From positions 868,001-932,000 of the forward strand of contig NC_012864.1 in NCBI RefSeq assembly GCF_000026945.1: a stretch of 64,000 nt of DNA, read 5' to 3'. Both the position numbers and the translations under genes were made by a program. This DNA comes from Candida dubliniensis CD36. Taxonomy: Eukaryota; Ascomycota; Pichiomycetes; Serinales; Debaryomycetaceae. A model generated the notes under the pieces. That model searched no databases, was not told the DNA's origin, and saw only the letters and a list, made by a program, of their open reading frames with translations. This document shows positions 51,805 through 63,122 of this stretch, in pieces. How positions within the stretch are numbered: the stretch's first letter is position 1; each line of letters begins with the position of its first letter.

Positions 51805-54800
51805 AACTTATAGTAGAGTTTTAGTTTTTTTGTTCGATGAAATGAATGAATGAATTGAATGAATGAATAACTGAAGAAGAAGATGATGATGAAGGGGTAG
51901 GAATCTGCTGATGATTGATAAGGAGAGATTTTTTTTTTTTTTTCAATTGGTTTAAAGTTGCACGCGATGAATGCTAAAAAAAATGGGTTGGATGGAGAGG
52001 GGATTTTGGTAACCACCGAGTAATAATAATAATAATAATAATACTTAATAGTGAAGTGGAGTAATACAGTCTTAGCATTATTATAAATAATTGTATACGT
52101 GAATTAAATAGTTAATTGAGAGAAGAAGTGAAGAATAAGTCAAACAAGAAATTGGGTCTTGTGATTAGTTTTCCTGATATGAAAAGATACTACGTATGTT
52201 AATTACCCATCTTAAATTAAAATCAGAATAGATTAAGATTACAAGAAATTAATTAATTAATTAACTAATTAGCTGTAGTTGATGAAAATTGTGATAATAC
52301 ACTCTTTAGGACTACAAGAATTTGAAGAGAATATTTTTAAATTGAACAAATTAACCAAAATCCAATGAAAAAAAAAATTGAGTAAGTGGTTGTTCTTAAT
52401 CAATATTGAAAACCATATATAAATACTTCTAAAAGCAATGAAAAGGATCTAACTTATTCCTAATAAACCAATAATTTGTATTTGAAGAATATTACAATTT
52501 GATCAAACCATGATTTCTTGTTACTAGCCACAAAATTTTTTTTTTTTTTGCACCCAATAATGAGATATGAATTTCTGTTTTGAATCTATATAGAAAGTCA
52601 AAACCAAAGTCAAAGTCAAAGTCAAAGTCAAAACCAAAGCCAAGACAAGACTCTAAATATTTAATGAAAAAAATGAAAACTTGACAAACTAACGGTTCAA
52701 TTGTTACAACCAATTCAATAGGCAAAAGACAAGGAATCTTTTACATAATTTCTTCCTCTTCTTCCTCTTCCTCTTCCTCCTCCTCCTCATGCCCAACAAA
52801 TATTGGCAATATAAATCTACCACTTGAATGTCAAGATTTTCTTAATTTTAACTCTTACTTAATAATTAAGGTAATGAAATATATATCAAACAATATCTTT
52901 CATTAACCAAGCAATGGGAAGAAAACAAACAAGGTAGCAAACAAAAGATGTTAACAATCCTTTTGTAAGAGGGAAAACATAAGAAACACAAAGTAGAAAG
53001 AAAAAAACAACAGCTCAACAGAGATCCACATATTGGTTTTATTAGAGATTACGAAAGAATATCTCGAACTTTAATTGAAATTTTATCCCTACCATGAGAT
53101 AGAAAGTTGAACACTGTTAAGTTTGAATTGAATTATTTGAAAGGAGGAATGAAAATTGGAAAGGGTAGTGTAATAAGTACCAAGAAATGAGTGGATTCGC
53201 GTCTTTGGTCGTGTCTAATGACTGAGAAAATTTTTATTAATAGAAATTTTTTTTGTTTTTTTCTTTTTAGTAGTAGTAACACAAAAAACACCAAATTTAA
53301 TAAATTAGACGATTTTAATATTTCTTTGATAAATATATATAAACTCCTTCTTTTAACCTCCCTCCGGTCCTTGTTTCTTCCATTACTTCTACTACTACTT
53401 CTTCTTCTTCTTCTTCTTCCAGGTTTATAATAACATATGATATTCCTATTGTAAAAACCAATTACGATATCTTTTGGGTTTGAAAATAGACTTTTTTTTT
53501 TTTTTTTTTCTACCAATAATACTTTATATCCTTTACTGTTTGTATTGTTCAATTTAAAGAATTACGTGATTCGAGTTGGGAGAGGGATATGTAAACCTTT
53601 TCCCGTTCAACCCGCCCTATTTTTATTCTATTCTATTACTGCATATCTCAACCCCCCCCTTTCACAAATAACTAAAAATTCTATTTTTAGTTGTTATACT
53701 GAAAGCAGATTGAATAATAATATCAACAGTTAAATGTCAGATCTAACTAACTAAACATAGTAGTAGTAGTAGTAGTAGTAAGCCAAGACCAGACCCAATA
53801 ATTCAACGGTATATCATCGTTGTCGTCTAGTCTACTATGATGATGTTAATGATGTTGTTGCTGTGTAGCAAGTAAGTCAGATATAATTATATCTCATTGC
53901 CTTAGATTGACATTGCAATGTAAAACATGGTTTTAATTTCTTGAAGGAAAGAAAGAAATAGAGAGAGAGAGAAAGAGAGAGAGAGTTTGAAATTGACACG
54001 CGCGAATTCGCTTTACTCAAATTCTGCAAATATAAACGAAACCCACAACGTGAAGAAAAGTTACAAAAATAACAAGAATGCCAAAAATCATTTAAATTGC
54101 TATTGTTCTTTTTTATAAACTAAGCCCGTTTTGTTAAGAATAAGTATTCTAAACAAAGATGATAATTGACTTCCTGGAATACTATATACATCTTGTGTAT
54201 CAATCAAGGAAAGTATCGAGGAGTTACTTGTTGGTGCTGAGTTGAATAAGATTAATATTGATTAGGGAAATATTAATCCGCAAGAGAAAGCTGTTTAACT
54301 TTGAATGGAATGAATAGTAAAGGACGTGGAGGTGTTGATGGTGGTGGCATAAGAAAAGGAGGTGTTTATACTTGCATGCATATTTTACACCCTTAAGCAT
54401 AAGAATAAACATAGTAGTAGTTGTTGTTTTTGCAGTATACATTCTTCTTCTTCACTTTTTATTCAACACAATTTTTTTTTTTTGAGTTTCATTTGTTACT
54501 TTCTCTCAATACTGTGGTGGTGGATTACTATTACTCTTATATATAATGATATATTCAATCTATTGTTAAATTGAAAAAGTTATACCATAAATCAAACAAC
54601 CCTGAAGTTGAAATTTCTTCTTAAAAGTTGAAATTTTTAATTTTTCATTCTTTCTTTTTTTTTTTTTACCTCTTTTCGGGTTTTGTGTAATATTCGTTTG
54701 TTGTTCATTGTTTTTGTTTCTTGCTCCTATTCATTTCATTTATCTTTCATTCTCTCACCCATCATCATCATCATCATCATCATCATCTTCTTCTTCTTCT

Positions 54801-55321
54801 TCAACAATCACTATTTACTATTAATACTTTTTTCTAATATTTTCATTCACTTTCTTTCTTACTTTTTAAAAGGGGTTTCTTTTCCTTTCTTTTCATATTT
54901 CATTTATCACCACTATTTATCTACACTTTACACACTCAAATACAGATTAACTACTAATTAATCATCACCTAGTATCACCCAACTTTCAAGAAATCTCCAC
55001 ATTTCTACATACCCACATACACACACTCGTTATCTATATATTTCCAACTATTTTACATTCATTATCGGGTCATTCATAATCAATATTGCCCTTCCATATA
55101 CACACGCGTGATATCAATCTCTAAGTCAGTTAGTGTGGATTCCTGTGTGATTTTATTATTCATTATTTATACTATTTGAGGAAATTTTTAGTAGTAGTAG
55201 TAGTATTATTATTATCAATTATTGCCTCCAATTCATTCGTTCTCCAACTTATACCCCCCCCCCCCCCCCTTGGTTTGTTAAAATAATTTAATTTAATTGA
55301 GCTTCAAACAAACCTACATAC
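51805..55321. other. 3.5 kb gene-free divergent interval
   Basis: Between the MFS gene (minus) and the TBC-like gene (plus). It contains AAT and AGT triplet arrays (about 52021-52043, 53758-53780), CTT arrays (53396-53420), a CAAAGT repeat (about 52600-52640), CAT and CTT arrays at 54760-54800 and a C17 run at about 55254-55270. Several frames over 60 codons exist but consist of Phe/Ile/Ser-rich translated repeats. No gene was supported. Confidence 0.5.
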
Positions 55322-57781
55322 ATGATGATACATCAACGTACATTATCAACTGATTCATTTAGTTTTCACAATAAACACAACAACAATAACAACAATATGC
55401 TTCATTCTAATAAACAAATTAACATTAATGATACAAATTTTGAAGAAATTTCAATACCTTCAAAAAAACGTTACAGTGAAATTAGCATTAAACAACAACA
55501 GCAACAACAGCAACATCAACAAGTATTTCAAACTCCTAAAAACTATTGTCCTTCTCCATTACAACAACAACTTACTCGATCATCATCTATACGTAGTAAT
55601 GGATCGATGAATACTATCTTGCAACAACAACTTCAACAACAATCTCCAATGGCAATATTACAACAACAACAGCAACAACAACTGGCCCCAAATACTCCAC
55701 CATCACAATACATTATAAATGTCAATCGTACTCCTACCAATTTGACACCATCACAACGATTAAACTTACGTAAATCCAACATTAATAATAGTATTTCCCA
55801 ATACAAATCTGATCAAACCAATATATTCAAATATAAACAACAACCATTACCACCGCCACCACCAGCAGCAGCAGCAATTCTACAACAACGAGGAGGAGCA
55901 CCTCCTATAATTGATGATGCTGATGAATTAATTGATGATAATGTTATATTTAATGTTCCATTCTCTCAATCAGTATTATCATTGAATCAACATGAAAAGT
56001 TTTTATTTGATAATCAATCACGTAATATGTCATTTGTCACAGATGATTCTACTAGAACAAGTTCTATAATATCTCATGTTAGTATTAATGATAGTGCTTC
56101 ATCAATTGGTGGAACTACTACTAATGGAAATGATTCTATTGAAGAAGAAATGCATAATATTACTACATCAACAATGAAAAATAATATTATGACAAATATT
56201 ACTAATGAACAATTTAGTAGTATATCAAAAGATGCTCAAGAATTAACTGTGTTATGTAATAAAGATGAATTTGCACAAATTTATGATGAAAGTTTCCAAA
56301 AACGGAAAATGTTATCTAATTTCAAAAAAATTCAATCAATACTACCTGGTCGTACTACTAGTAGTGGTACTAGTAGTGGTACTAGTAGTGGTGGTATTGA
56401 TACAAAATATTATACTTTCACTCGACCAACATGGTTACCACCTAAATCTAGTTATGAAAAAGCCAAACATCAAAAAGAATCAGAAGATATATTATATAAT
56501 GCACTTTATCAAGAATCTCAATTACAACAAAAAAGAATTATTGAATTAGATACTACATTAAAACAACGTAATCAAGATATCAAAACTTGGGAAAGATCAT
56601 TATTAAATATTAAAACTTTACAAGAATTATCATTTAAAGATATAACTGAATTATATTGGCGAGGTATTGCTAATGATATACGTTCTAATGTTTGGTGGAA
56701 AATTAATTTATTGAAAAAACCCGGGAAATTTAATGAATCATTTTGTGATTTTTATTTTGATAAATATTTAATAATTCAATCAAAATTATGTCATTTAGAT
56801 AAAATATCAAGAGAATCAAAAGGGAGTGCCCATAGTGGTAGTAATAGTAATGATGATGATGATGATGATGAACAAACCTTGCTTAATTCAAAAGTGTTTG
56901 ATGTCAAATTATTACAATGGGCGAAATTATATAATCAAATTTATAAAGATTTAATGATTAATGTTTATCCCGATGCAAATTATTTTCAAGATCATCAAGT
57001 TATTAGTAAAATTAATAAAATTGTCATTAGTGTGATTTTATATTTATGTGATCAATCTGAAGCAACTACAACTACAACCACCACAAATTCCAATTGTGAT
57101 ATTGATATTTTTAAATTTTATTTCCCAGGAATGATTAATTTTGCAGCAATTTATTATTATAATTTTAAAAATACTTATAAAAGTTTTGTTTCAATGTGTC
57201 AATTTTATAATTTACGATTACCTAGTATGATGATAACTTATTTAAATTGTTCAACTAATGATTTAAAACTTCAATCAATTTTAAAATCTTCTTTAAACAG
57301 TTATATGATTTATAAATTTGAAAAAATTTTGAAATTTAAATTAAATCGTATATCAGTTCATTTTAAAATTCATAATATTAATTCATTTGATTATTTACCT
57401 CAATTAATATTAAGTTTAGGTTTAAATTTATTTAATTTTGAAATTAGTCAAAGAATTATTGATTTAATATTATTTGATCCAAATTATGATGAAATTATTA
57501 TTAATTTAATTATTAATTATATGATGAAAATTCAACATAAATTATTTGGTAATAAACAAGAAATTTTATCCGCCCTATTAGGTGAAAATAATTACACCAC
57601 TACTGCTACCACAACTACCACAAGTACCAATTCATCACCTTCTAGTTCTAGTTCTGGTTCTAGTTCTGGTTCCGGCTCTACTTCAAATCATAAGTATATC
57701 ACTGGTCTGAATACTTATCGATATGTTAATGTTGGTTATGAAATTGAATTTATTAATTCATTAAGAGAATTATGTAAATAA
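55322..57781 (+). CDS. TBC-domain (Rab-GAP-like) protein with degenerate catalytic fingers
   Basis: An 819-residue protein. The first 300 residues are Gln/Asn/Ser-rich and probably disordered. From about residue 435 a TBC fold is visible: DITELYWRGIANDIRSNVWW matches motif A, ILYLCDQS and the helical run to about 745 follow. Two catalytic elements are altered. The Arg-finger motif (IxxDxxR) reads NVYPDANYF with no Arg, and the Gln-finger motif (YxQGMN) reads YFPGMINF with no Gln. It may therefore bind a Rab without GAP activity, or belong to a divergent TBC group such as Oca5. A Ser/Gly-rich loop (about 765-795) precedes a conserved-looking C-terminus NVGYEIEFINSLRELCK. The ATG at 55322 is clear. 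Confidence 0.75.
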   Translation: MMIHQRTLSTDSFSFHNKHNNNNNNMLHSNKQININDTNFEEISIPSKKRYSEISIKQQQQQQQHQQVFQTPKNYCPSPLQQQLTRSSSIRSNGSMNTILQQQLQQQSPMAILQQQQQQQLAPNTPPSQYIINVNRTPTNLTPSQRLNLRKSNINNSISQYKSDQTNIFKYKQQPLPPPPPAAAAILQQRGGAPPIIDDADELIDDNVIFNVPFSQSVLSLNQHEKFLFDNQSRNMSFVTDDSTRTSSIISHVSINDSASSIGGTTTNGNDSIEEEMHNITTSTMKNNIMTNITNEQFSSISKDAQELTVLCNKDEFAQIYDESFQKRKMLSNFKKIQSILPGRTTSSGTSSGTSSGGIDTKYYTFTRPTWLPPKSSYEKAKHQKESEDILYNALYQESQLQQKRIIELDTTLKQRNQDIKTWERSLLNIKTLQELSFKDITELYWRGIANDIRSNVWWKINLLKKPGKFNESFCDFYFDKYLIIQSKLCHLDKISRESKGSAHSGSNSNDDDDDDEQTLLNSKVFDVKLLQWAKLYNQIYKDLMINVYPDANYFQDHQVISKINKIVISVILYLCDQSEATTTTTTTNSNCDIDIFKFYFPGMINFAAIYYYNFKNTYKSFVSMCQFYNLRLPSMMITYLNCSTNDLKLQSILKSSLNSYMIYKFEKILKFKLNRISVHFKIHNINSFDYLPQLILSLGLNLFNFEISQRIIDLILFDPNYDEIIINLIINYMMKIQHKLFGNKQEILSALLGENNYTTTATTTTTSTNSSPSSSSSGSSSGSGSTSNHKYITGLNTYRYVNVGYEIEFINSLRELCK

Positions 57782-57864
57782 ACTATGGAGAGGGAAGATT
57801 TATTATTATCTATTTCAAGAATTGAATAATGGAAAATGGAAAACGATGGAAACATTCGTTAATT

Positions 57865-57896
<32 letters not shown>

Positions 57897-58676
57897 TTTA
57901 TGAAATAACTATATAAGTATATATAAATGTACAATAATTTTGTATAATACAGTTCAGTTCTTGTCTACAATAGAATGACCTGGAAAGGTTTATACAATAG
58001 TTGATAAAGATTATAAACAAACTAAACTGATAAGAAATAATTTACACGATTTAGTCAATTTTTCACCAAATCTATCTCTCTCTCTCTTGATGTGAGTTCT
58101 CTAAACTATAAAACAAATCCATTCTTTAACCAAAATCAATATAAATATCATTTTGTTTTCAATAAATACTAGAATTTGTTAGTAATATTGGAATAATTAG
58201 CAATTGTAGATTAACCTTCGATTAACAAACTTGTAATGAATAGAGTTCAGAAGAAGAAGAACAAGAACAAGAAGAAAGGTATAAATGGTCGTGTCAATAT
58301 GCACACAAAAAGAAAAAACGAAGTTCGTATTTATAATTAAGAAAAATTTGGAACAAACACGCCCCCTTCCCCAAAGAGATCACGAGTTTTTCTTATTGCC
58401 TTCCTGCCAAGACACAGTGTTATAGCCTCGATTTTCTTCTTTTGTCTAATTTTAAAAATTAACAACAACCACCACCACCACTACTACTACTACTACAAAT
58501 AAACGCAGATTATATAAATCATCTGCATCTATTGAAATCTTTCCTCCCATCCATCAATCCTTATTTGCTAATCCCCATTTATATCAAACTTAGATAAATT
58601 AATCCTAAATTATTCTCCCTATATATATATCCACCCAATCTTAGATAACACCACCCACATATATATATAATAAACA
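57782..58676. other. Intergenic region before the CYSTM-type gene
   Basis: About 0.9 kb, AT-rich, with an ATT array (57871-57896) and TATATA stretches at 58620-58630 and 58658-58668 that may serve as TATA boxes for the gene at 58677. No gene was seen. Confidence 0.5.
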
Positions 58677-59042
58677 ATGTCAAAAGACGAATATTTCAAT
58701 AAACCTAATGGTCCTCCACCAAACTACAATAACAATCAACAATCACAACCACAACAAAGTTATGTACCACAATCACAACCCAATTATTCTCAACAAACTC
58801 AAGATCGAGGAATGTTTAGTGGTGGTGGTGGACATCATCAACAACAACAAGGATATAATGCTTATGGACCACCACCTCCACAAGGTGGATATTATCAACA
58901 ACAACCAGGTGGTGGTGGATATTATCAACAACAACAACCTATGTATGTTCAACAACAACCACGTTCTGGAGGTAATGATTCTTGTTTAATGGGATGTCTT
59001 GCTGCATTATGTGTTTGTTGTACTTTAGATATGCTTTTTTAA
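58677..59042 (+). CDS. CYSTM-type tail-anchored Gln/Gly/Tyr-rich protein
   Basis: A 121-residue protein with a disordered N-terminal part of Gln, Gly, Pro and Tyr, including QGGYYQQQPGGGGYYQQQQP, and a C-terminal Cys-rich hydrophobic segment CLMGCLAALCVCCTLDMLF. This is the layout of the CYSTM/XYPPX family found in yeast YBR016W and YDL012C, small plasma-membrane tail-anchored proteins that are palmitoylated and linked to stress tolerance. No signal peptide was seen, fitting tail anchoring. The ATG at 58677 follows AATAAACA. The function beyond membrane association is not known. Confidence 0.8.
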   Translation: MSKDEYFNKPNGPPPNYNNNQQSQPQQSYVPQSQPNYSQQTQDRGMFSGGGGHHQQQQGYNAYGPPPPQGGYYQQQPGGGGYYQQQQPMYVQQQPRSGGNDSCLMGCLAALCVCCTLDMLF

Positions 59043-60315
59043 AAAAAAGTATCCCAGTTGTTTTATTATTATCGTTGCCTTCCCTTCCTCCCTCCTTCCT
59101 TCCTCCTCCTTTTTTGTTCGTTTATTTAATATCCCAATTATACAACTATTTCATTTTTCATTAAGAAATGGAGATTGATTACAAGTTTTGTCGGTTTTCT
59201 ATTTTATTTTTTTGTTTTTTTTTGCTAATTAATTAATTAATTAACTTATAAAGTTGTCTTACTATCTTATGAGAATGTTATAATTAATTAATGGTTATTA
59301 ATATATTCTCAGATTATGTTCCATCACCACCACCACCAGTGGGTGGGTGCTTTTTATTTACCAATTTTTTGGTGTTTCAGATTCAAAAAAAAAAAAAAAG
59401 AAAAAGAGATCTAATTTATTATTAACCAATGTAGTAATGTATAGATATATCTCAAAGCATCATAAGAATTATTATTAATATATAAATAATTTGATATAAT
59501 TAAGTTTAGAAAAAGAATTGTAAAAATCTACAAATGTGTAATGATTTGTTTCATCGTATAAATCAAACTACTCCAACAACAACAACAACAACAACAAGAA
59601 GGAAGAGGAAAAGAAGATTTATTGGATTTTATACAAACGATGATTTAAAGCCTCAATGACGTATATATATATATATAAATTATAAACGACAAAACAACAT
59701 TTCAAATTGTTGATGGTGATTGTAATTCTTAAAAAGAACAAAAGAGAGATCAGAGTAAAGATTAAATAGGATTGTTTGGTCGTATAATTCTGAGTAAGAT
59801 CACCATCATCATCACCACCACCACCACCACCTACGCTCTGTTCGAATTAATCATAGCAGAGCTTAAGTTGTTAAATAAACAATAGAAAGAAGAAGAAGAA
59901 GAAGAAGTAGTAGTAGTAGTAGTAGTAACAGTAGAAACATGGTTTATCAAATATTAATCCACGCAAATAAATGAAATAAATGAAAAACAACAATTCAACA
60001 AATTCAACAATTCAACACACAAAATTAATGATGGCTTAAAATTAATCATTAAACAGTAAAAATTGATTTATTACATATTTGCTTGCTATTCTTTATTTAT
60101 AAAAAAAATCATCAAAAAAGTGTTGAACGAATGAATGAAATTTATATAAAGTTCACTTAATTCTCCATTTCCATTTTTATATCCAACATATTCATCTCAC
60201 TTCTATCAGTTATATTTGTGTGTGTGTGTGTGTGTGTTTGTGTGTGTGTTTGTGTTTGTATATCCATAATCACTTACTTTAATCAACTCATTATTGAAGC
60301 AACGGATCAACTATA
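59043..60315. other. 1.3 kb intergenic region
   Basis: Between two plus-strand genes. It contains CAA (about 59572-59597), GAA/GTA (59886-59928) and GT (about 60216-60250) arrays, and a TATATAAA element at 60143-60150, 166-173 bases before the second esterase ATG. No gene was seen. Confidence 0.5.
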
Positions 60316-61437
60316 ATGATTACATTTAAAGGATTCTTTTTAATTTTATTACTTCCCACTAGATTATTATCATTTATAATTAAATATCCTTTTATTAAAG
60401 GTATACCAGGTAAATATCAAAATAATTTTTCAAAATCATTATTTATTAAATTATGTCGATTAATTCAATTATTACCAATATCTGATAAAGGAACATTAAA
60501 TTTTATTCTGACAAATTTTTTATTAAATAAAATTATGAAATATTTATATCATACAAGATATTTTATTAAAGATTTAAATAATTTTGGTGAAAAATTTGAT
60601 GATCAAAGTTATTGGATTCATGAATCAATTAATAGATGTAAAAATGATCCCATAATAATTTATTTACATGGAGGTTCTTATTATTTTGATAATTCATTAA
60701 ATCAAATGGAAAGTTTATTAGGAATTTATCAATTATTAAAAAATTCATCATCACAACTCAAAGATAATAATAATAATAATAATGATGATGATGATGATGT
60801 CAATAAAGATAAAATGAAGAGGAAGAATAATTTATCAATTTTAGTTTTGGATTATAAATTAGCTAGTAAAGGTTATAAAATGCCTTATCAATTAAATCAA
60901 TTAATTTCAACTTATAAAAATTTAATTTATCAAGAAAATACTAATATAATATTAATGGGAGATTCTGCTGGAGGTAATTTAGCTATTACATTTCTTCAAC
61001 ATTTACGAATAACTAATTGTAAAAATTTACCTTATCCTAAAAGTTTAATATTAATTAGTCCTTGGTGTAAAATTGTTCCTGAATTATCTGATTATACCAA
61101 AGGTCATTCAATGTATGATAATAATAAATATGATATAATTGAATGGAAAGCAGTTAAAGAATTAATTCAAGATACAACTCCATTAATGGGTGATTTATCA
61201 CCAGCAAATTTAACCATTTCACCAGGAAATTTACCTTATAATCATCAAGATTGGGAATCTATTGATACTTTAAAACAATCAGGGTATTCAACATTTGTTA
61301 TTATGGGAGAATATGAAACTTTACGTGATGATATATTAAATTGGTGTCAATATGCATTAAATTCAAATTTATCTCTGCCAATTAAACATACTCAAGGAAT
61401 ATTTGATAATAATATTCATCAATTTGTTAGTAACCAC

Positions 61438-61503
<66 letters not shown>

Positions 61504-61701
61504 GATACTGATACTGATACTGATGGTGCTTATATTAAATGTATTATTGAACCTAATGGGATTCATGATGGTAGTATGATATTTGAAAATGATATATTAA
61601 AAGAATTTCAAAAAAATCCAACCATGAATTTACAAACTATTAATAAAGAAAAATATTTTGGGATTTATCAAATTGTTCAATTTTTAAATGAAATTTTATA
61701 A
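60316..61701 (+). CDS. Say1-like membrane-anchored esterase/deacetylase (copy 2)
   Basis: A 461-residue paralogue of the esterase at 6741. An N-terminal hydrophobic anchor (FFLILLLPTRLLSFIIKYPF) is followed by LYLHGGSYYF-type oxyanion sequence, the GDSAGGN nucleophile elbow, an acid in GEYETLRDD and the catalytic His in GIHDG. The oxyanion motif is HGGS, against HGGG in copy 1. Two low-complexity insertions explain the extra length: an Asn/Asp/Lys-rich loop (about 153-175) and about 21 Asn followed by a Thr-Asp repeat (about 375-405). The likely location is the ER membrane, with sterol or lipid acetate as a possible substrate by family only. Two in-frame CTG codons are present. The start is the ATG at 60316. 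Confidence 0.82.
61438..61518 (+). repeat. AAT triplet array and ACTGAT repeat within esterase copy 2
   Basis: Twenty-one tandem AAT codons (61438-61500) are followed by tandem ACTGAT units encoding Thr-Asp repeats. The array is in frame and so tolerates length change. Confidence 0.9.
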
Positions 61702-63122
61702 TCTTAACATGGTAAGGGAGAAGAATTGATAGATATATAGGTGAATTTAATATAATATAATATAGTATAGTATAGTATAGGAAGTAGTAAATTATGTTTA
61801 ATGAACTGGTCACGTGTAAACATCGCCGCCTATTAATACAAAACAAAAAACTTCATTATTTTAAACTGTTCCAATTGTGACTAGAAGATAGAAATAGAAA
61901 TTGAAATTGAGATTTGATTAAACTTCTAAAGAATAAACTAATTAGGTTAAGATTGATAATAAATATATGATTTTAAAGTATTAAAAGGATATATATACAT
62001 TGTATATTTGTATACCATCAATCAAAAGATCTCGTCTAATTCCGTTCCAACCGAAAGAAAGAAAGAATCATTAAAATTTCTTACTTGTATTATTAATTCT
62101 AATTGGTTGGAATATTCTTTATTGTTTTAAGATTTCCCAATTTTGTTCCATAAATTATATTTCTCCGCCACCTTCTTCTTCTTCTTCTTGTATAGTAAGA
62201 ACAAGATCATCACAAAGAGTGATAATCCGGGGGAAGAGATGTTCATTAGGGTTTTATAAATCTTAGTCAATATATATTTCTAAACATTTTACAAAATCAA
62301 CCCGCCCCTTACTCACCAAGAATGTGATTAAGATATAAGTTAATCCAATAAAAGCTCTATAACTAGCGGGAAACATTTTATAAAGAACATAATTATTGAG
62401 AAAGTCTTGTAACAAGTATTGACCAATAATAATAATTATAATTAGAAGAAATTGCAGTAATAGTTTGTAAGTAAATTGTTGGGAAAGACTGGACTGGTAG
62501 TAAAAATTTAAACGGTTTATTTTTTTTTTTAAGCGGCAATTGACTTAGTTGATAAAGTTGCTGAATATAATTATAGTGAGGGGGGGGGCAGAAGAAAAGC
62601 ACAGATTAATACAAATATAGAATAGAAGTGAAATATACATTGTATATAGATGAGATATAGAGAATAACCCCCAATGATATGAGAAGATATTACAAGAAGA
62701 AAACAGACAATAATTGAAGTTTTTGCATTCCAATTTCAATCAATCAATCAATCAATCAATTTTGTTCAATTGTTTTTTTCTTTTTCTTTTTTTTTTTTTC
62801 CCCTTTCTTCCTTCCTTCCTTCCTTCCTGCCCATCCATCCATCAAGTTTTATTTAATATTGCTATCTCAATTTCTTTTTCCAATCTTAATCTCAATCTAT
62901 AATAATAATCTTACCAACATATCAAATATATTAAACAATTACCAAAACCCATCGAGAGAGAAAGAGAGAGATAATATTTAACTCTCTTGTGACGCTTTTT
63001 TCAACATATTGAATAATAATAATTCTTTTATTTTGCGCCAAGAATTTAATTATCATTCATTCTTCATATTCTTCATATTCTTCATATTCTTCTTATTCTT
63101 GATTCAATAATATTTAATAATA
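61702..63122. other. 1.4 kb intergenic region
   Basis: Between esterase copy 2 and the partial gene at the right edge. It contains TATAGTA repeats near 61750-61780, a GTCACGTG element (61809-61816), CTT and TTCC arrays (62173-62190, 62806-62828), CAAT repeats (62738-62760) and ATTCTTCAT repeats (63056-63092). No supported gene was seen. Confidence 0.5.

Noticed and set aside
53133..53552. 139-codon minus-strand ORF rich in Lys, Arg and Phe
   Set aside because: It is made of translated CTT/GAA arrays and a T run, with no domain.
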